NCBI RefSeq assembly: GCF_001421745.1
Contig: NZ_LMKW01000011.1
Location: 186,001-250,000 of the forward strand
Direction of reading: 5' to 3'
From: Sphingomonas sp. Leaf230
Lineage (GTDB): Bacteria; Pseudomonadota; Alphaproteobacteria; Sphingomonadales; Sphingomonadaceae
Length of the DNA: 64,000 nucleotides
Shown piece by piece: positions 1 through 9,014 of the stretch (the first letter of the stretch is position 1; the number at the start of each line of letters is the position of its first letter). A program made the position numbers and the translations under genes. Below the pieces are notes generated by a model, which was not told where the DNA came from, made no database searches, and saw nothing but the letters and a program-made list of their open reading frames with translations.

Positions 1-643
1 GGACGCCGATGATCCGCCACGTCATCCCCTTGGTCAGCTGGATCGACCGACGGATCGCCCCGACACCGAGGCGTTCGTTGAGAATGACCGGATTAAGCAG
101 CACCAATCGCGCGCCGATCCATAGTAGTACGAGGAGATAGGCGAGACCGTAGAGCGCAGTGAAGCTGGCGGCACCGACGCTGGGCGGCGTCATCTGTGCG
201 CTGGAGCCATTGGCGGCAGCGGCGAAGTCGAAACCGGACTGCACCAGAACGACGATCGGCGGCACCGCGAGCAGGAACGCGACGATCGTCAACAGGACGG
301 TGATGCCAAGCGCCGGCAAGACGCGCGCGCTCCCTTGACGACGCGCAGACGCGGCATCGACCGCCGGATCGGTCGCGATCGCGACGATCGAGAGTTGCGC
401 CCAGATCATCGCGACAAGCGCGCCGATCGTCAGGACTGCGCCGACCAGCATCGAAACCGGATTTGCGCGCGAAGTGAACGCGACGAATCCGTCCCGCACG
501 ACCGTCGGCAGCAACATGCCGAGCACCGCGATCCGCGCGATCATGCCGGTGCGCCCGTTGAGCACCTCGATCGTGCGATCCCAGACCGTTCCCATTTTCA
601 CGCGTGCGTTGACTATGCCCGTCGTCGCGCCTGTCGTCGCCAT
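1..643 (-). CDS. Partial integral membrane protein, GPDPase membrane-domain-like
   Basis: The reading frame runs off the left edge, so only the N-terminal 214 codons are present. It starts with ATG at 641-643 and encodes a mostly hydrophobic protein with at least four likely membrane segments (around residues 33-50, 65-90, 112-135 and 165-190). The segment near the edge, with [11 protein letters not shown] and RSIQLTKG, resembles the membrane domain found in glycerophosphoryl diester phosphodiesterase-type proteins that sphingomonads often carry as a stand-alone protein. It is divergent from lipB. Function is unknown; the family assignment is a recollection, not a search result. Confidence 0.7.
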   Translation of the reverse strand, partial: MATTGATTGIVNARVKMGTVWDRTIEVLNGRTGMIARIAVLGMLLPTVVRDGFVAFTSRANPVSMLVGAVLTIGALVAMIWAQLSIVAIATDPAVDAASARRQGSARVLPALGITVLLTIVAFLLAVPPIVVLVQSGFDFAAAANGSSAQMTPPSVGAASFTALYGLAYLLVLLWIGARLVLLNPVILNERLGVGAIRRSIQLTKGMTWRIIGV

Positions 644-761
644 GCCTTTGCTCCCGCCATTCCCGTTCCTGCGCGGACTAGCCCAAGGTCCCGCGCTTGA
701 CCACATGGTTGAAACGCGCGTCGCGGTTGCAACTTGCGGCACGGGTGCGCAATTGGGTCCG

Positions 762-1415
762 GTGACCACCCCTCCCCTCTCCGATATCGAATGGCGGACC
801 AACGCCGGCCTTACCCCCTATGCGGATGCGCTGGCCGAGATGGAGGCGCGCGCGGTCGCAGTCGGCACCGGTGACGCGCGCGAACTGCTGTGGATGCTCG
901 AACATCCGCCGGTCTACACCGCGGGCACCAGCGCCGAGCCGGGCGACCTGATTGACGCACGCTTTCCGGTGATCTCGACCGGGCGAGGCGGGAAATACAC
1001 CTATCATGGGCCGGGGCAGCGGATCGGCTATGTCGTGCTCGACCTGACCAAGCGCGGGCGTGACGTGCGGTGTTACGTCCATGCGCTCGAATCCTGGGTA
1101 ATCGCAGCCTTGGGCGAACTCGGCGTCGAAGCGTTCGCAGTCGATGGCCGGGTCGGCATCTGGACGCTCGATCGGGGTCGCGAGGCCAAGATCGGGGCGA
1201 TCGGCGTGCGGGTGAAGCGCTGGGTGACGCTCCACGGCTTCTCGGTCAACGTCGACCCGGACCTGTCGCACTTTGGTGGTATCGTGCCCTGCGGCCTGCC
1301 GGAATACGGCGTTACCAGCCTGCAATCGCTCGGCATTCCGGCCGACCTTGCAACTTTCGACGCGGCCCTGGCGTTGACGGCCGATGCTTTCCTTGAAACA
1401 GTTTCTTGTCCTTGA
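762..1415 (+). CDS. lipB: Octanoyl-[acyl-carrier-protein]:protein N-octanoyltransferase LipB
   Basis: Transfers octanoate from octanoyl-ACP to the lipoyl domains of 2-oxoacid dehydrogenases and GcvH, the first step of endogenous lipoate attachment in the cytoplasm. Family signatures are present: [12 protein letters not shown] near residue 72, the catalytic Lys in [14 protein letters not shown], and the catalytic Cys in [14 protein letters not shown]. The frame is open far upstream, but that part is antisense to the neighbouring membrane gene. I chose GTG at 762 (217 aa, close to the usual 210-230); ATG at 705 (236 aa) is the alternative. Neither has a strong ribosome site. Confidence 0.92.
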   Translation: MTTPPLSDIEWRTNAGLTPYADALAEMEARAVAVGTGDARELLWMLEHPPVYTAGTSAEPGDLIDARFPVISTGRGGKYTYHGPGQRIGYVVLDLTKRGRDVRCYVHALESWVIAALGELGVEAFAVDGRVGIWTLDRGREAKIGAIGVRVKRWVTLHGFSVNVDPDLSHFGGIVPCGLPEYGVTSLQSLGIPADLATFDAALALTADAFLETVSCP

Positions 1416-1518
1416 GAAAACGAGGCTTGAGGGCAAAGCGTTATCGGATTAATGTCCACTACGATTTGGGTATTAAGGGCGAGCAGCCAGCCAAATCCTC
1501 TATCTAGGGAGCTTCCAC

Positions 1519-1800
1519 ATGCGTGCACTCATTTCCAAGGTTCTGACCGGTTCGCTGATCGCCAGCGCAGCACTCGCTGTTTCGGCTTGCGGTCCCAAGA
1601 CCGAGACCACGACCGACAACACGATGGTCACCGACATGAACGCCACTGAGGGCATGGACACGATGTCCGACAACATGACCGCAGTCGACGGCGCGTCGAA
1701 CGGTGGCATGATGGCCAACGACACCATGATGGCGAACGACACGATGATGTCGAACGACACCATGATGACGAACAACGCGATGACCACCAACGCAATGTAA
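1519..1800 (+). CDS. Small Met/Asn/Thr/Asp-rich lipoprotein
   Basis: A 93-aa protein with a lipoprotein signal: positively charged start, hydrophobic core, and lipobox AVSAC placing Cys near residue 24. The rest has almost no hydrophobic residue except methionine. It ends in near-exact repeats of (M)MANDTM and contains about 20 Met. A clear ribosome site (AGGGAG) precedes the ATG and an intrinsic terminator follows, so it is a single-gene unit. Met-rich periplasmic segments can bind Cu(I) in other proteins, but nothing here proves that. It is otherwise a low-complexity lipoprotein of unknown function. Confidence 0.85.
   Translation: MRALISKVLTGSLIASAALAVSACGPKTETTTDNTMVTDMNATEGMDTMSDNMTAVDGASNGGMMANDTMMANDTMMSNDTMMTNNAMTTNAM
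1708..1779 (+). repeat. Four 18-bp tandem repeats inside the lipoprotein gene
   Basis: Four in-frame units begin ATGATG and continue with xCx-AAC-GAC/AAC, at 1708, 1726, 1744 and 1762. The first three are almost identical and the last is diverged. They encode MM-x-ND-T. In-frame 18-bp units can expand or contract without breaking the frame, so length variation between strains is expected. Confidence 0.9.
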
Positions 1801-1829
1801 TTTCCGCAAGGAAACTACGACGTTGTGTA

Positions 1830-1860
1830 GGGCCGCCCGGGCAACCGGGCGGCCCTTTTC
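1830..1860 (+). terminator. Intrinsic terminator after the Met-rich lipoprotein gene
   Basis: A perfect 11-bp GC-rich stem (GGGCCGCCCGG / CCGGGCGGCCC) with a GCAA tetraloop is followed by TTTTC. It lies 30 bp after the stop codon. It is a strong rho-independent terminator on the plus strand. The remaining spacer up to about 2060 holds no gene that I can support. Confidence 0.93.
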
Positions 1861-2073
1861 GTTATCGGCGAAGTGCGGTGGTTTCGGCGATCGCAGCGCG
1901 TGCAGGGGCACCCCCACAGCTCCGTCGTCGAGCGATCGTTTCGGCGCCGACGAATTTCTGACGTTCCCACCCGGCAACGGCGTCGGACGACGGGTCGAAA
2001 AGGTTAAAATCGCTTGGGAGTTTCACGGAAACGCTTTAGATTCGATCACTTGGAACGCCCTGGGGAGGTTGGA

Positions 2074-2784
2074 ATGAAGGTGTTGCGTACCGCGCTCGCG
2101 CTTTGCGTGGCGTCGAGCGGGCTCGCTGTGGCGCAGTCGGCGTCGGCGCAGTTCTTTTTACAGTCGCGCGATTTCTCGGGCGCAGCCGTCACCGGTGAGG
2201 AATCCGATCTTGGCCAAGCCCTGCCCGGCGCGACGTCGGCGGAGATGCGGGCGGCGCTGGTGTGGCACATGCGTGCGGCGCTCAACGTCGCGGCATTGCA
2301 GTGCCAGTTCGAACCGACGCTGTTGACCGTGCCGAACTATAATTCGATCCTGGCCGATCACGGCGACGAGTTGAAGGGGGCGTTCGACACGCTCACCAAA
2401 TACTTCCTGCGCGTGAACAAGGCGGCGGGGCCTAGGGCGGGTCAGAGCGCGCTCGACCAGTTCGGGACGCGGACCTATTCGAGCTTTGCCACCGTGGCGG
2501 CGCAGTACGGTTTTTGCCAGACCGCAGGGTCGATCGGGCGCGATGCGGTGTTCGCACCGCGCGGGCATTTCTTCGAGGTCGCACTCGCCCGCTCGCGCGA
2601 GTTGCGCAACAGCCTGATCCCGTGGGGCGAGCAGCGCTTTCCCCGGTACATCGGTCGCGAGCGGGGGGCACCGATGATGATCCGCCTCGATCCGATCTGC
2701 TGGAACAAGAAGGGCGAATGGGTCGTGAAGAAGTGCGGCGCGCAGAACTGGCCGCCGGTCGGTTTGGGTATGGCGACTCGCTGA
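2074..2784 (+). CDS. Conserved secreted protein of unknown function
   Basis: A 236-aa protein with a Sec signal peptide (hydrophobic core, cleavage after SASA about residue 25). The ATG at 2074 has a good ribosome site (GGGGAGG) eight bases upstream, so the longer upstream frame is not used. The mature part has four Cys (ALQCQF, YGFCQT, DPICWN, KKCGAQ) that could form periplasmic disulfides. No catalytic motif stands out. It is followed by a convergent spacer of about 157 bp before queE in which I see no clear terminator. Function unknown. Confidence 0.82.
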   Translation: MKVLRTALALCVASSGLAVAQSASAQFFLQSRDFSGAAVTGEESDLGQALPGATSAEMRAALVWHMRAALNVAALQCQFEPTLLTVPNYNSILADHGDELKGAFDTLTKYFLRVNKAAGPRAGQSALDQFGTRTYSSFATVAAQYGFCQTAGSIGRDAVFAPRGHFFEVALARSRELRNSLIPWGEQRFPRYIGRERGAPMMIRLDPICWNKKGEWVVKKCGAQNWPPVGLGMATR

Positions 2785-2941
2785 GAGGGCTGGCCGAGGG
2801 CTGAGTGATCTGGAAAAGTACCTCCCAGTCCTCACCCTTCGCACCTGGCAACCGGCCGCCGGGCCTTCCCTTTGTTCAACATCCTGATCACCTAGCGTTA
2901 CGCAATACCCAGCCGAGCTGGAGTGGTGCGTGAGGCTAGGG

Positions 2942-3574
2942 TTAGCGCAGACCGAGCAGCTTGTGCGTCTGGAGCGACAGTCGCCATTGCGGGCGTTCCA
3001 TCACCAAATCCACGCACGCCTCGCGGTTCGCATCGGCACGTGGGTCGTCGAGCGGCTGGAGCAGGAAGTTCGCGAAATCCCAGGTCTCGACTTCGTCGAT
3101 GTCGCTACCCGGTTGCGGCCAGACGAGCTTCAACTCGTGCCCGGCACGCTGGACGACGATGCTGCCGGCCTTGGGGCTGATGCAGATCCAGTCGATACCG
3201 GGATGCGCCGGGATCGTGCCGTTGCTCTCCATCGCGATGCGGAAGCCGTACGCATGCAGCGCATCGACGATCGCGTCGTCGATCTGGAGCATCGGCTCGC
3301 CACCGGTCAGGACGACGAAGCGGTCGCGCTCGCCCTCACCCCAGAAGCCCGCTACCGCTGACGCCAAGGCTTGCGCATCGGCGAACTTGCCGCCGCCAAG
3401 CCCGTCGGTGCCGACGAATTCGGTATCGCAGAACTTGCAGACCGCGGTCGCGCGATCCTGTTCGCGGCCCGACCACAGGTTGCAGCCAGCGAACCGGACG
3501 AACACTGCGCGGCGACCGGCGTTGACGCCCTCCCCCTGCAACGTGAGGAACATTTCCTTGACGGCGTAGCTCAT
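2942..3574 (-). CDS. queE: 7-carboxy-7-deazaguanine synthase QueE
   Basis: Radical SAM enzyme that converts CPH4 to 7-carboxy-7-deazaguanine, the step before QueC in queuosine and 7-deazaguanine synthesis. The 210-aa form begins at ATG 3572-3574, MSYAVKEMFLTLQGEG, a typical QueE N-terminus. The cluster-binding cysteines have the expanded spacing C-x14-C-x2-C (CNLW...AVCKFC) rather than C-x3-C-x2-C; this spacing is known from Burkholderia QueE. TGGEP follows as the SAM-binding GGE motif. queC ends one base before this start, so the two are co-translated. Confidence 0.95.
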   Translation of the reverse strand: MSYAVKEMFLTLQGEGVNAGRRAVFVRFAGCNLWSGREQDRATAVCKFCDTEFVGTDGLGGGKFADAQALASAVAGFWGEGERDRFVVLTGGEPMLQIDDAIVDALHAYGFRIAMESNGTIPAHPGIDWICISPKAGSIVVQRAGHELKLVWPQPGSDIDEVETWDFANFLLQPLDDPRADANREACVDLVMERPQWRLSLQTHKLLGLR

Positions 3575-3575
3575 G

Positions 3576-4280
3576 TCAGGCCGGCTTGACGGCGTAGCGC
3601 GTCGGGTCGGCGATCCCGGCTTCGTCGAAGCCGCGCGAACGCAGGCGGCAGCTGTCGCACTCGCCGCAATGCTCACCGGCAAGCGTTGGATCGTAGCACG
3701 ACCAACTCAGGCCTAGATCGAGCCCGAGACGCGTGCCTTCGCGGACGATATCCGCCTTGGTCATCATCTGGAGCGGCGCCTGGATGCGGAACGGTTCGCC
3801 CTCGACGCCGGCCTTGGTGGCGAGTTCGGCGAGACCTTCGAACGCGGCGATGAACTCGGGGCGGCAATCGGGATAGCCGGAATAATCGAGCGCGTTGACG
3901 CCGATATAGATGTCGCGCGCGCCAGCCGCTTCGGCCCAGCCGAGTGCGAGGCTGAGGAAGATCGTGTTGCGCGCGGGGACGTAAGTGACGGGAATGCCGC
4001 CGCCGTCTTCGGTACCCGCGCCGTCCTTCGGCACGTCGATATCGGCGGTCAGCGCGGAGCCGCCGAACGCGGAGAGGTCCATCGGCAGGACGATGTGGCG
4101 CTCGGCACCGAGTGCGCTGGCGACGCGGCGCGCGGCGTCGAGTTCGATCCGGTGGCGCTGGTTATAATCGAACGACAGCGCGAGCACGCGCTGGCCGGCT
4201 TCGCGCGCGAGCGCGGCGGATACCATCGAGTCGAGCCCGCCCGAGACGAGGGCGACCGCAAAGGGAGCAGGGGATGTCAT
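3576..4280 (-). CDS. queC: 7-cyano-7-deazaguanine synthase QueC
   Basis: ATP-dependent ligase that converts 7-carboxy-7-deazaguanine and ammonia to preQ0. The PP-loop SGGLDS lies near residue 13. The zinc site near the C-terminus reads CGECDSC with an upstream Cys in SWSCYDP. At 234 aa it is a normal length. It is the first gene of the queC-queE pair. A structured element ending in an intrinsic terminator sits immediately upstream (4309-4396). Other queuosine genes (queD, queF, tgt) are not in the window. Confidence 0.95.
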   Translation of the reverse strand: MTSPAPFAVALVSGGLDSMVSAALAREAGQRVLALSFDYNQRHRIELDAARRVASALGAERHIVLPMDLSAFGGSALTADIDVPKDGAGTEDGGGIPVTYVPARNTIFLSLALGWAEAAGARDIYIGVNALDYSGYPDCRPEFIAAFEGLAELATKAGVEGEPFRIQAPLQMMTKADIVREGTRLGLDLGLSWSCYDPTLAGEHCGECDSCRLRSRGFDEAGIADPTRYAVKPA

Positions 4281-4308
4281 GATGCGTGTTCGCTAGGCCG
4301 GCGAGCGC

Positions 4309-4342
4309 AAAAAAGAAAGGGGCCGCCCGGCGGAGCGGCCCC
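4309..4342 (-). terminator. Intrinsic terminator just upstream of queC
   Basis: On the minus strand an 8-bp perfect stem (GGGGCCGC / GCGGCCCC) with loop TCCGCCGG is followed by TTTCTTTTTT. It is one of the best terminator shapes in the window and lies only about 28 bp before the queC start codon. It must end a transcript that begins further right, so it either attenuates queC or ends a short RNA. Confidence 0.85.
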
Positions 4343-4400
4343 GAGTTTGGCGCGGACGCGCGCCACAAGGGAGAAACGTGCTGAATAAGAGCACGTGACC
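4343..4400 (-). ncRNA. Candidate small RNA or leader with two hairpins before the terminator
   Basis: Reading the minus strand, two further hairpins precede the terminator: ACGTGCT/AGCACGT with a 7-nt loop (4376-4396) and GGCGCG/CGCGCC with a tetraloop (4349-4364). Together with the terminator they make a compact structured segment of about 90 nt with no convincing ORF. It could be a small RNA or an attenuating leader of queC-queE. I do not recognise it as a preQ1 riboswitch. The promoter is not obvious. Together with the repeat at 4444-4578 this fills the 300-bp gap between queC and hslO. Confidence 0.4.
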
Positions 4401-4443
4401 AGTGGTAAGGGTGAGGGGTAAAATTGCGGTTAACGCCTGTTTG

Positions 4444-4578
4444 CCCTCTCCGCTTGGGGGAGAGGGAAGGAGCAGCCCCTTGGCTGCGGGAGGGTGAGGG
4501 CACGTGATGGACGCGACCGTGCCCTCACCCTCCCACGACTGCGTCGCGGGCCCCTCCCTCTCCCCTGCAGGGAGAGGG
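4444..4578. repeat. Intergenic palindromic repeat (family F), queC/hslO spacer
   Basis: Long imperfect inverted repeat. The inner arms are GGGAGGGTGAGGGCACG and its complement; each outer arm folds into its own hairpin ending in CCCTCTCC...GGAGAGGG. A partial copy of one arm recurs at 25546-25608. Confidence 0.85.
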
Positions 4579-4580
4579 TT

Positions 4581-5498
4581 CTACCCCTCCACCGGCACCG
4601 GGAATTTCTTCGCGCAGAATGCACAATCCACGATGATGAAGCCAGACTCGTCCGCCATCGACTGGCGTTCCTCCAACGGAAATTTCGAGATCACGCCTCG
4701 GATATACTCGGGATCGCAGCGGCAACCGCGCATGATCGGGATATCGGCGAGGATGCGGACGTCCTCCTCTTCGTTGAACAGGCGCCACACCAGCGTTTCC
4801 AGTGGCAACGTCGCGTCGGTGAGTTCATCGACGCCCATCGTATTGCCGAGCGTGGCGACATGCTCCCATTCTGGATGATCGAGCTTGGTATGCAGGCGTT
4901 CGCGCCCGTCCTCGCCCTCGGGGAGATGCTGGAGGAACAGCCCGCCGGAAATACAGCGACCGTCGGGGCCCTTCGCCATGCCGGTGCGGATCATCGTCGG
5001 AATCTGCTCGGACTGCGTGAAATAGCTCTGTGCGGCCTGCGACAGCGTATCGCCATCGAGGGGAACGATGCCCTGATAGCGCTCATTGCTGGTCGCCATG
5101 TCGAACGTGATCGCGAGATAGCCGGCGCCGAACAGTGCGAACAACGAGGGCTCGGCGGGGGCCTCGGCGAGCTTGCCGGCGTCGTATTCGATGTAGCCGC
5201 GCACTTCGCCGCCGCGATAGTCGCAGACGAGCAGCTGGACGACGCCATTGTCGGTGCGCGTCTGCATCGTCAGCTGGCCGCTCGAATCCTTGAGCGTCGA
5301 GCCGATCAGCGCGGCGAGCGTCAGCGCTTCGGCGAGCAGCTTCTCGATTGCGGGCGGATAGGCGTGCGCGGCAAGCACTTCGTCGAGCGCGGTGCCGAGC
5401 CGCACGATCCGGCCGCGGGCACTCCGCGTGGGGATCGCGAAAGCCAGCGCGCGGTCGAGATCGGTCACGTTGGGATCGAATTTTGGCGTATCGTTCAT
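4581..5498 (-). CDS. hslO: Redox-regulated holdase chaperone Hsp33
   Basis: Cytoplasmic chaperone switched on by oxidation, when a C-terminal zinc site is lost and disulfides form. The four zinc cysteines appear as RGCRC (C-x-C) near residue 248 and DCAFC (C-x2-C) near residue 293. The N-terminal substrate-binding domain contains SSGQLTMQTRTDNG. At 305 aa it has normal length. It is the last gene of an argD-argF-hslO run on the minus strand, with 32 bp between argF and hslO. Confidence 0.95.
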   Translation of the reverse strand: MNDTPKFDPNVTDLDRALAFAIPTRSARGRIVRLGTALDEVLAAHAYPPAIEKLLAEALTLAALIGSTLKDSSGQLTMQTRTDNGVVQLLVCDYRGGEVRGYIEYDAGKLAEAPAEPSLFALFGAGYLAITFDMATSNERYQGIVPLDGDTLSQAAQSYFTQSEQIPTMIRTGMAKGPDGRCISGGLFLQHLPEGEDGRERLHTKLDHPEWEHVATLGNTMGVDELTDATLPLETLVWRLFNEEEDVRILADIPIMRGCRCDPEYIRGVISKFPLEERQSMADESGFIIVDCAFCAKKFPVPVEG

Positions 5499-5530
5499 CG
5501 TCCGCCAGATGGTGACCCTGCCCGTTCAGG

Positions 5531-6451
5531 TCAACCGATCTGCCCGAAGCACCAGCGCAGCACCGACTTCTGCGCGTGGAGGCGATTCTCCGCTTCCTGC
5601 CAGATCAGCGACTGTGGGCCGTCGATCACCTCGGGCGTAACCTCCTCGCCGCGGTGGGCCGGCAGGCAGTGAAGGAACTTCGCGTCGGGCTTGGCCATCG
5701 CCATCAGCGCGGCGTCGACCTGGTACGGGGTGAGCGCCTTCAGCTTGGCCTCGGCATGCGCCTGGCCCATCGAAATCCAGGTGTCGGTGACGACGATGTC
5801 CGCGCCTTCGACCGCCTCGCGCGGGTCGGCCACGACGCGGGCGCGGCCCGATGCGCGGACGATCGCCTCTTCCTCCGGTTGGAACCCCTGCGGACAGGCG
5901 GCGACGACGTCGAACTGCATCAGCCCGGCGGCCTCGACGATCGAGGCGAGCACGTTGTTGCCATCGCCGAGCCACGCGACCTTGAGGCCGGGCAGCACCT
6001 TGCCGCTCTCGATGATCGTCAGCAGGTCGGCCATGATCTGGCACGGATGCGACGCGTCCGTCAGGCCATTGATGACGGGCACGCTGGCGTAATGCGCCAT
6101 CTCCTCGATCTTGGCATGATCGTCGGTGCGGATCATGATCGCGTCGACATAGCCCGACAGGATACGCGCGGTGTCGGCGATCGACTCGCCGCGGCCGAGT
6201 TGCATCGAGCCTCCGTCGGACACGATCGAGCTGCCCCCGAGCTGGCGGATCGCCATGTCGAACGAGAAACGCGTGCGGGTGGAGCTCTTCTCGAAGACCA
6301 TCGCGAGCGTGTGGCCCGCGAGCGGCGCATCGGCGTCCGCGCGGCCCTTGGGGAAGCCCGCGCGCGCCGCCTTGCGGTCGAGTGCATCGGACAGCATCGC
6401 GGCGATGCCGTCGGCTCCGGCGTCGGTGAGATTCAGGAAATGGCGGGTCAT
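5531..6451 (-). CDS. argF: Ornithine carbamoyltransferase
   Basis: Makes citrulline from ornithine and carbamoyl phosphate in arginine synthesis. The carbamoyl-phosphate motif SSTRTRFSF lies near residue 53, and the conserved HCLPAHRG is near residue 270. At 306 aa it has the usual length. It sits downstream of argD; the spacer of about 140 bp between them is filled by an intergenic palindrome. A longer overlapping frame on the same strand (5526-6620) is rich in Arg and is a shadow. Confidence 0.97.
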   Translation of the reverse strand: MTRHFLNLTDAGADGIAAMLSDALDRKAARAGFPKGRADADAPLAGHTLAMVFEKSSTRTRFSFDMAIRQLGGSSIVSDGGSMQLGRGESIADTARILSGYVDAIMIRTDDHAKIEEMAHYASVPVINGLTDASHPCQIMADLLTIIESGKVLPGLKVAWLGDGNNVLASIVEAAGLMQFDVVAACPQGFQPEEEAIVRASGRARVVADPREAVEGADIVVTDTWISMGQAHAEAKLKALTPYQVDAALMAMAKPDAKFLHCLPAHRGEEVTPEVIDGPQSLIWQEAENRLHAQKSVLRWCFGQIG

Positions 6452-6454
6452 AAT

Positions 6455-6586
6455 ATCCTCCCCGGCACGGGGAGGGGGACCGCGCTCGCAGAGCGGGGTG
6501 GAGGGGGACCTCCACGGGCGCTACGCTGCGGGGAAAGCCCCCTCCACCATGCTTCGCATGGTCCCCCTCCCCGTACCGGGGAGGAT
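6455..6586. repeat. Intergenic palindromic repeat (family E) between argD and argF
   Basis: Inverted repeat with outer arms ATCCTCCCCGG...CCGGGGAGGAT and inner arms around GGTGGAGGGGG and CCCCCTCCACC. It lies inside the probable argD-argF transcript. It would fold into a long RNA stem-loop there, which could affect mRNA stability or polarity. Confidence 0.85.
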
Positions 6587-6591
6587 CAGTT

Positions 6592-7782
6592 TCAATCGTC
6601 GGCAGCGGGCACGTAGACACGCGCGGCAGTCGACAGCTTGTCGATGCATTCGGCGATATGGCTCTCGTCGATCACCAGCGGCGGCAGGATGCGGACGACG
6701 TTCTCGCCCGCCGACACCAGCAGCAGATTATGGTTGTCGCGCGCGAACGCGACGAACGCCCGGCTGTCGCTCTTCAGCTTCAGCCCAAGCATCAGTCCGG
6801 TGCCACGGACGCTGTCGAACAAATGATCGTGGTTGGGGATCATCTGCTCGAGCCCCTGCCGCAACCGGTCGCCCATCGCCGTGACGTTGTCGAGGAAGCC
6901 GTCCTCCAGCATCACGTCGAGGATCGCCTCGCCCGCCGCCATCGCCAGCGGGTTGCCGCCATAGGTCGAGCCGTGCGTGCCAGCGACCATGCCCTTGGCC
7001 GCTTCCTCGGTCGCGAGGCACGCGCCGAGCGGAAAGCCGCCGCCGATACCCTTGGCGACCGCCATGATGTCCGGCGTGATGCCGTACAGCTCATGCGCGA
7101 AGAACTTGCCGGTCCGGCCGTAGCCGCACTGGACCTCGTCGAGCACCAGCAACAGGCCGTGCTCGTCGCATGCCTTGCGCAGACCGGTGAGGAACTCGTG
7201 GCTCGCCTGGCGGATACCGCCCTCGCCCTGGATCGGCTCGACCAGGAAACCCGCGGTGTTGTCGTCGATCAGCGCGAGTGCGCCTTCGAGATCGTTGAAC
7301 TTCGCATAGGCGAATCCCGGCAGCAGCGGCTCGAACCCGTCGCGCATCTTCGCCTGGTTGGTCGCCGAGATCGCGCCGAGCGTGCGCCCGTGGAACGCGG
7401 TGTCGAACGTGATCAGCGTGTGCCGCTGCGGATTGCCGTTGGCGAAGTGATAGCGGCGCGCGGTCTTGATCGCGCACTCGACCGCTTCCGCACCAGAATT
7501 GGTGAAGAACACGGTGTCCGCGAATGTGTTGTCTACGAGGCGCTGCGCGAGGTGCTCGCCCTGCGGCGACCCGTACAGGTTGGACACGTGCATCAGCGTC
7601 GCGGCCTGCTCGGCGATCGCCTTTGTCAGATGCGGATGCGCGTGGCCGAGCGCGTTGACAGCGATGCCGCTGGCGAAATCGAGATACTGCTGGCCGTCCT
7701 CGCCGAAGAGGTACGCGCCCTCGCCTCGGACCGGACGCACGCCACACCGCGGGTAGACGGGCATGAGCGGGGTGATGGTCAC
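6592..7782 (-). CDS. argD: Acetylornithine aminotransferase
   Basis: PLP enzyme of arginine synthesis that transaminates N-acetylglutamate semialdehyde. The PLP Lys lies in the conserved MAVAKGIGGGFPLG; the glycine-rich FFTNSGAEAVE binds the cofactor phosphate. I chose GTG at 7780-7782, giving VTITPLMPVYPRC (396 aa), because AAGGAG is nine bases upstream and homologues start here; the open frame continues upstream without a plausible start. First gene of argD-argF-hslO. The 253-bp divergent spacer to the next gene has no other ORF that I can support. Confidence 0.95.
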   Translation of the reverse strand: MTITPLMPVYPRCGVRPVRGEGAYLFGEDGQQYLDFASGIAVNALGHAHPHLTKAIAEQAATLMHVSNLYGSPQGEHLAQRLVDNTFADTVFFTNSGAEAVECAIKTARRYHFANGNPQRHTLITFDTAFHGRTLGAISATNQAKMRDGFEPLLPGFAYAKFNDLEGALALIDDNTAGFLVEPIQGEGGIRQASHEFLTGLRKACDEHGLLLVLDEVQCGYGRTGKFFAHELYGITPDIMAVAKGIGGGFPLGACLATEEAAKGMVAGTHGSTYGGNPLAMAAGEAILDVMLEDGFLDNVTAMGDRLRQGLEQMIPNHDHLFDSVRGTGLMLGLKLKSDSRAFVAFARDNHNLLLVSAGENVVRILPPLVIDESHIAECIDKLSTAARVYVPAADD

Positions 7783-8035
7783 GACGGCAAGCTCCTTCAA
7801 ACAGCAAGGGCGACCCTTATCGGCCGCCCGAACCGCCTGATACGAGCGCATGAGGCTGGGAGCAACAACCGCGTGGCATTGCGCGGCAAACGCCGACCGG
7901 CCGGATGCTTGTGATTTCACCATAGCTCTTGCCGCACTTGGCAGAAGAGGCGCATGATCATCAGGACGTGGTGCCAGGATCCTGTGCGCTTTGATTCGAT
8001 TCGGATCACCCCGCCGCACTATAGGGGAGATCACC

Positions 8036-8824
8036 ATGTCTAGAACATTACAGTGTATCGCACTTCTGCTCGCCACGACGTCGCCCGCCTACGCCAAAGA
8101 CGCCTTCACCGGAACTTGGAAGGGCGACATCAAGGAAAGCGCGCTCTCGACCAAACCTTCGGCTGCACTGATCGACCAGGGGGTCTATACCTGCTCGAGC
8201 TGCATCCCCGTGGTCAAGATCGCCGCCGACGGTGCGCCGCATCCCGTCGCCGGCCACGCCTATTACGACGCGATGTCGGTGACCGTCGTCGATCCGGCCA
8301 CCGTCAAATATACGACGAGCAAGGGCGGCAAGCCGATGAGCGACGCCACCGCGACGCTGTCCGCCGACAATAGTTCGATGACCACCGTGTTCAACGATAC
8401 CAGCGCCCCCAACGGTATTGCCGTCACTGGCATGACGGTCAGCGAGCGTGTCACGGCAGGCCCGGCGGGGTCTCATGCAACGTCAGGATCGTGGCGCCAG
8501 ACGAACCAGACCCAGGTTTCCGACAGCGGCCTCGTGTTCACCTTCGCCAAGGCCGGCAAGGTCGTGACGTATTCGACGCCGACCGGCACATCCTACGTCG
8601 CGACGACGGGTGGCCCGACGGTCGCCGTCGCCGGAGATCCCGGCTGGACGACGGTGTCGCTCAGTCAGCCCAACCTCAATACGTTGCACGAAACCGATTA
8701 TCTCGACGGCAAGGTGATCGGCAAATACGTCATGACGGTCTCCCCCGATGGGAAGAAGATGACGATGGACGTCAACGACATCAAATACGGCCGGACGTCG
8801 ACGTTGGTCGCATACAAGCAGTAG
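8036..8824 (+). CDS. Conserved secreted protein of unknown function
   Basis: A 262-aa protein with a signal peptide cleaved after SPAYA (about residue 20). The mature N-terminus FTGTWKGDI and the repeated beta-strand-like stretches rich in Thr, Ser and Val suggest a beta-barrel or sandwich; this is an inference. A CSSC pair (VYTCSSCIP) near residue 59 could form a disulfide. ATG 8036 has the ribosome site AGGGGAG. It is divergent from argD and followed by an intergenic palindrome. I do not recognise a characterised family. Confidence 0.8.
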   Translation: MSRTLQCIALLLATTSPAYAKDAFTGTWKGDIKESALSTKPSAALIDQGVYTCSSCIPVVKIAADGAPHPVAGHAYYDAMSVTVVDPATVKYTTSKGGKPMSDATATLSADNSSMTTVFNDTSAPNGIAVTGMTVSERVTAGPAGSHATSGSWRQTNQTQVSDSGLVFTFAKAGKVVTYSTPTGTSYVATTGGPTVAVAGDPGWTTVSLSQPNLNTLHETDYLDGKVIGKYVMTVSPDGKKMTMDVNDIKYGRTSTLVAYKQ

Positions 8825-8863
8825 CTGATCGTCTGAAAGCGACGTCGGTGCCCAGCTAGATTG

Positions 8864-8915
8864 CACTCTCGCGAAGGCGGGAGCCAAGGCTGGGCACCCG
8901 CCTTCGCGGGTGAAC
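8864..8915. repeat. Intergenic palindromic repeat (family B)
   Basis: Arms CTCGCGAAGGCGGGAG and CACCCGCCTTCGCGGGTG flank a centre of the GCCCAG.CTGGGC type. Located between convergent genes (secreted protein and parE). Copies of the same family are at 12240, 15487 and 49967. Confidence 0.85.
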
Positions 8916-9014
8916 ACAGTGGTGGTGGCAAGCTTGGCGAACTCGGGCCGCCTCCGTGGCGTTTTCGGACTGGCGCGACATCGCCACCCGTTCTCGACAC
9001 GCTGTACCGTTACG

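Noticed and set aside
5526..6620. 364-codon frame overlapping argF on the same strand
   Set aside because: It is Arg/Pro-rich, contains none of the expected patterns of a real protein, and argF in the other frame is certain.
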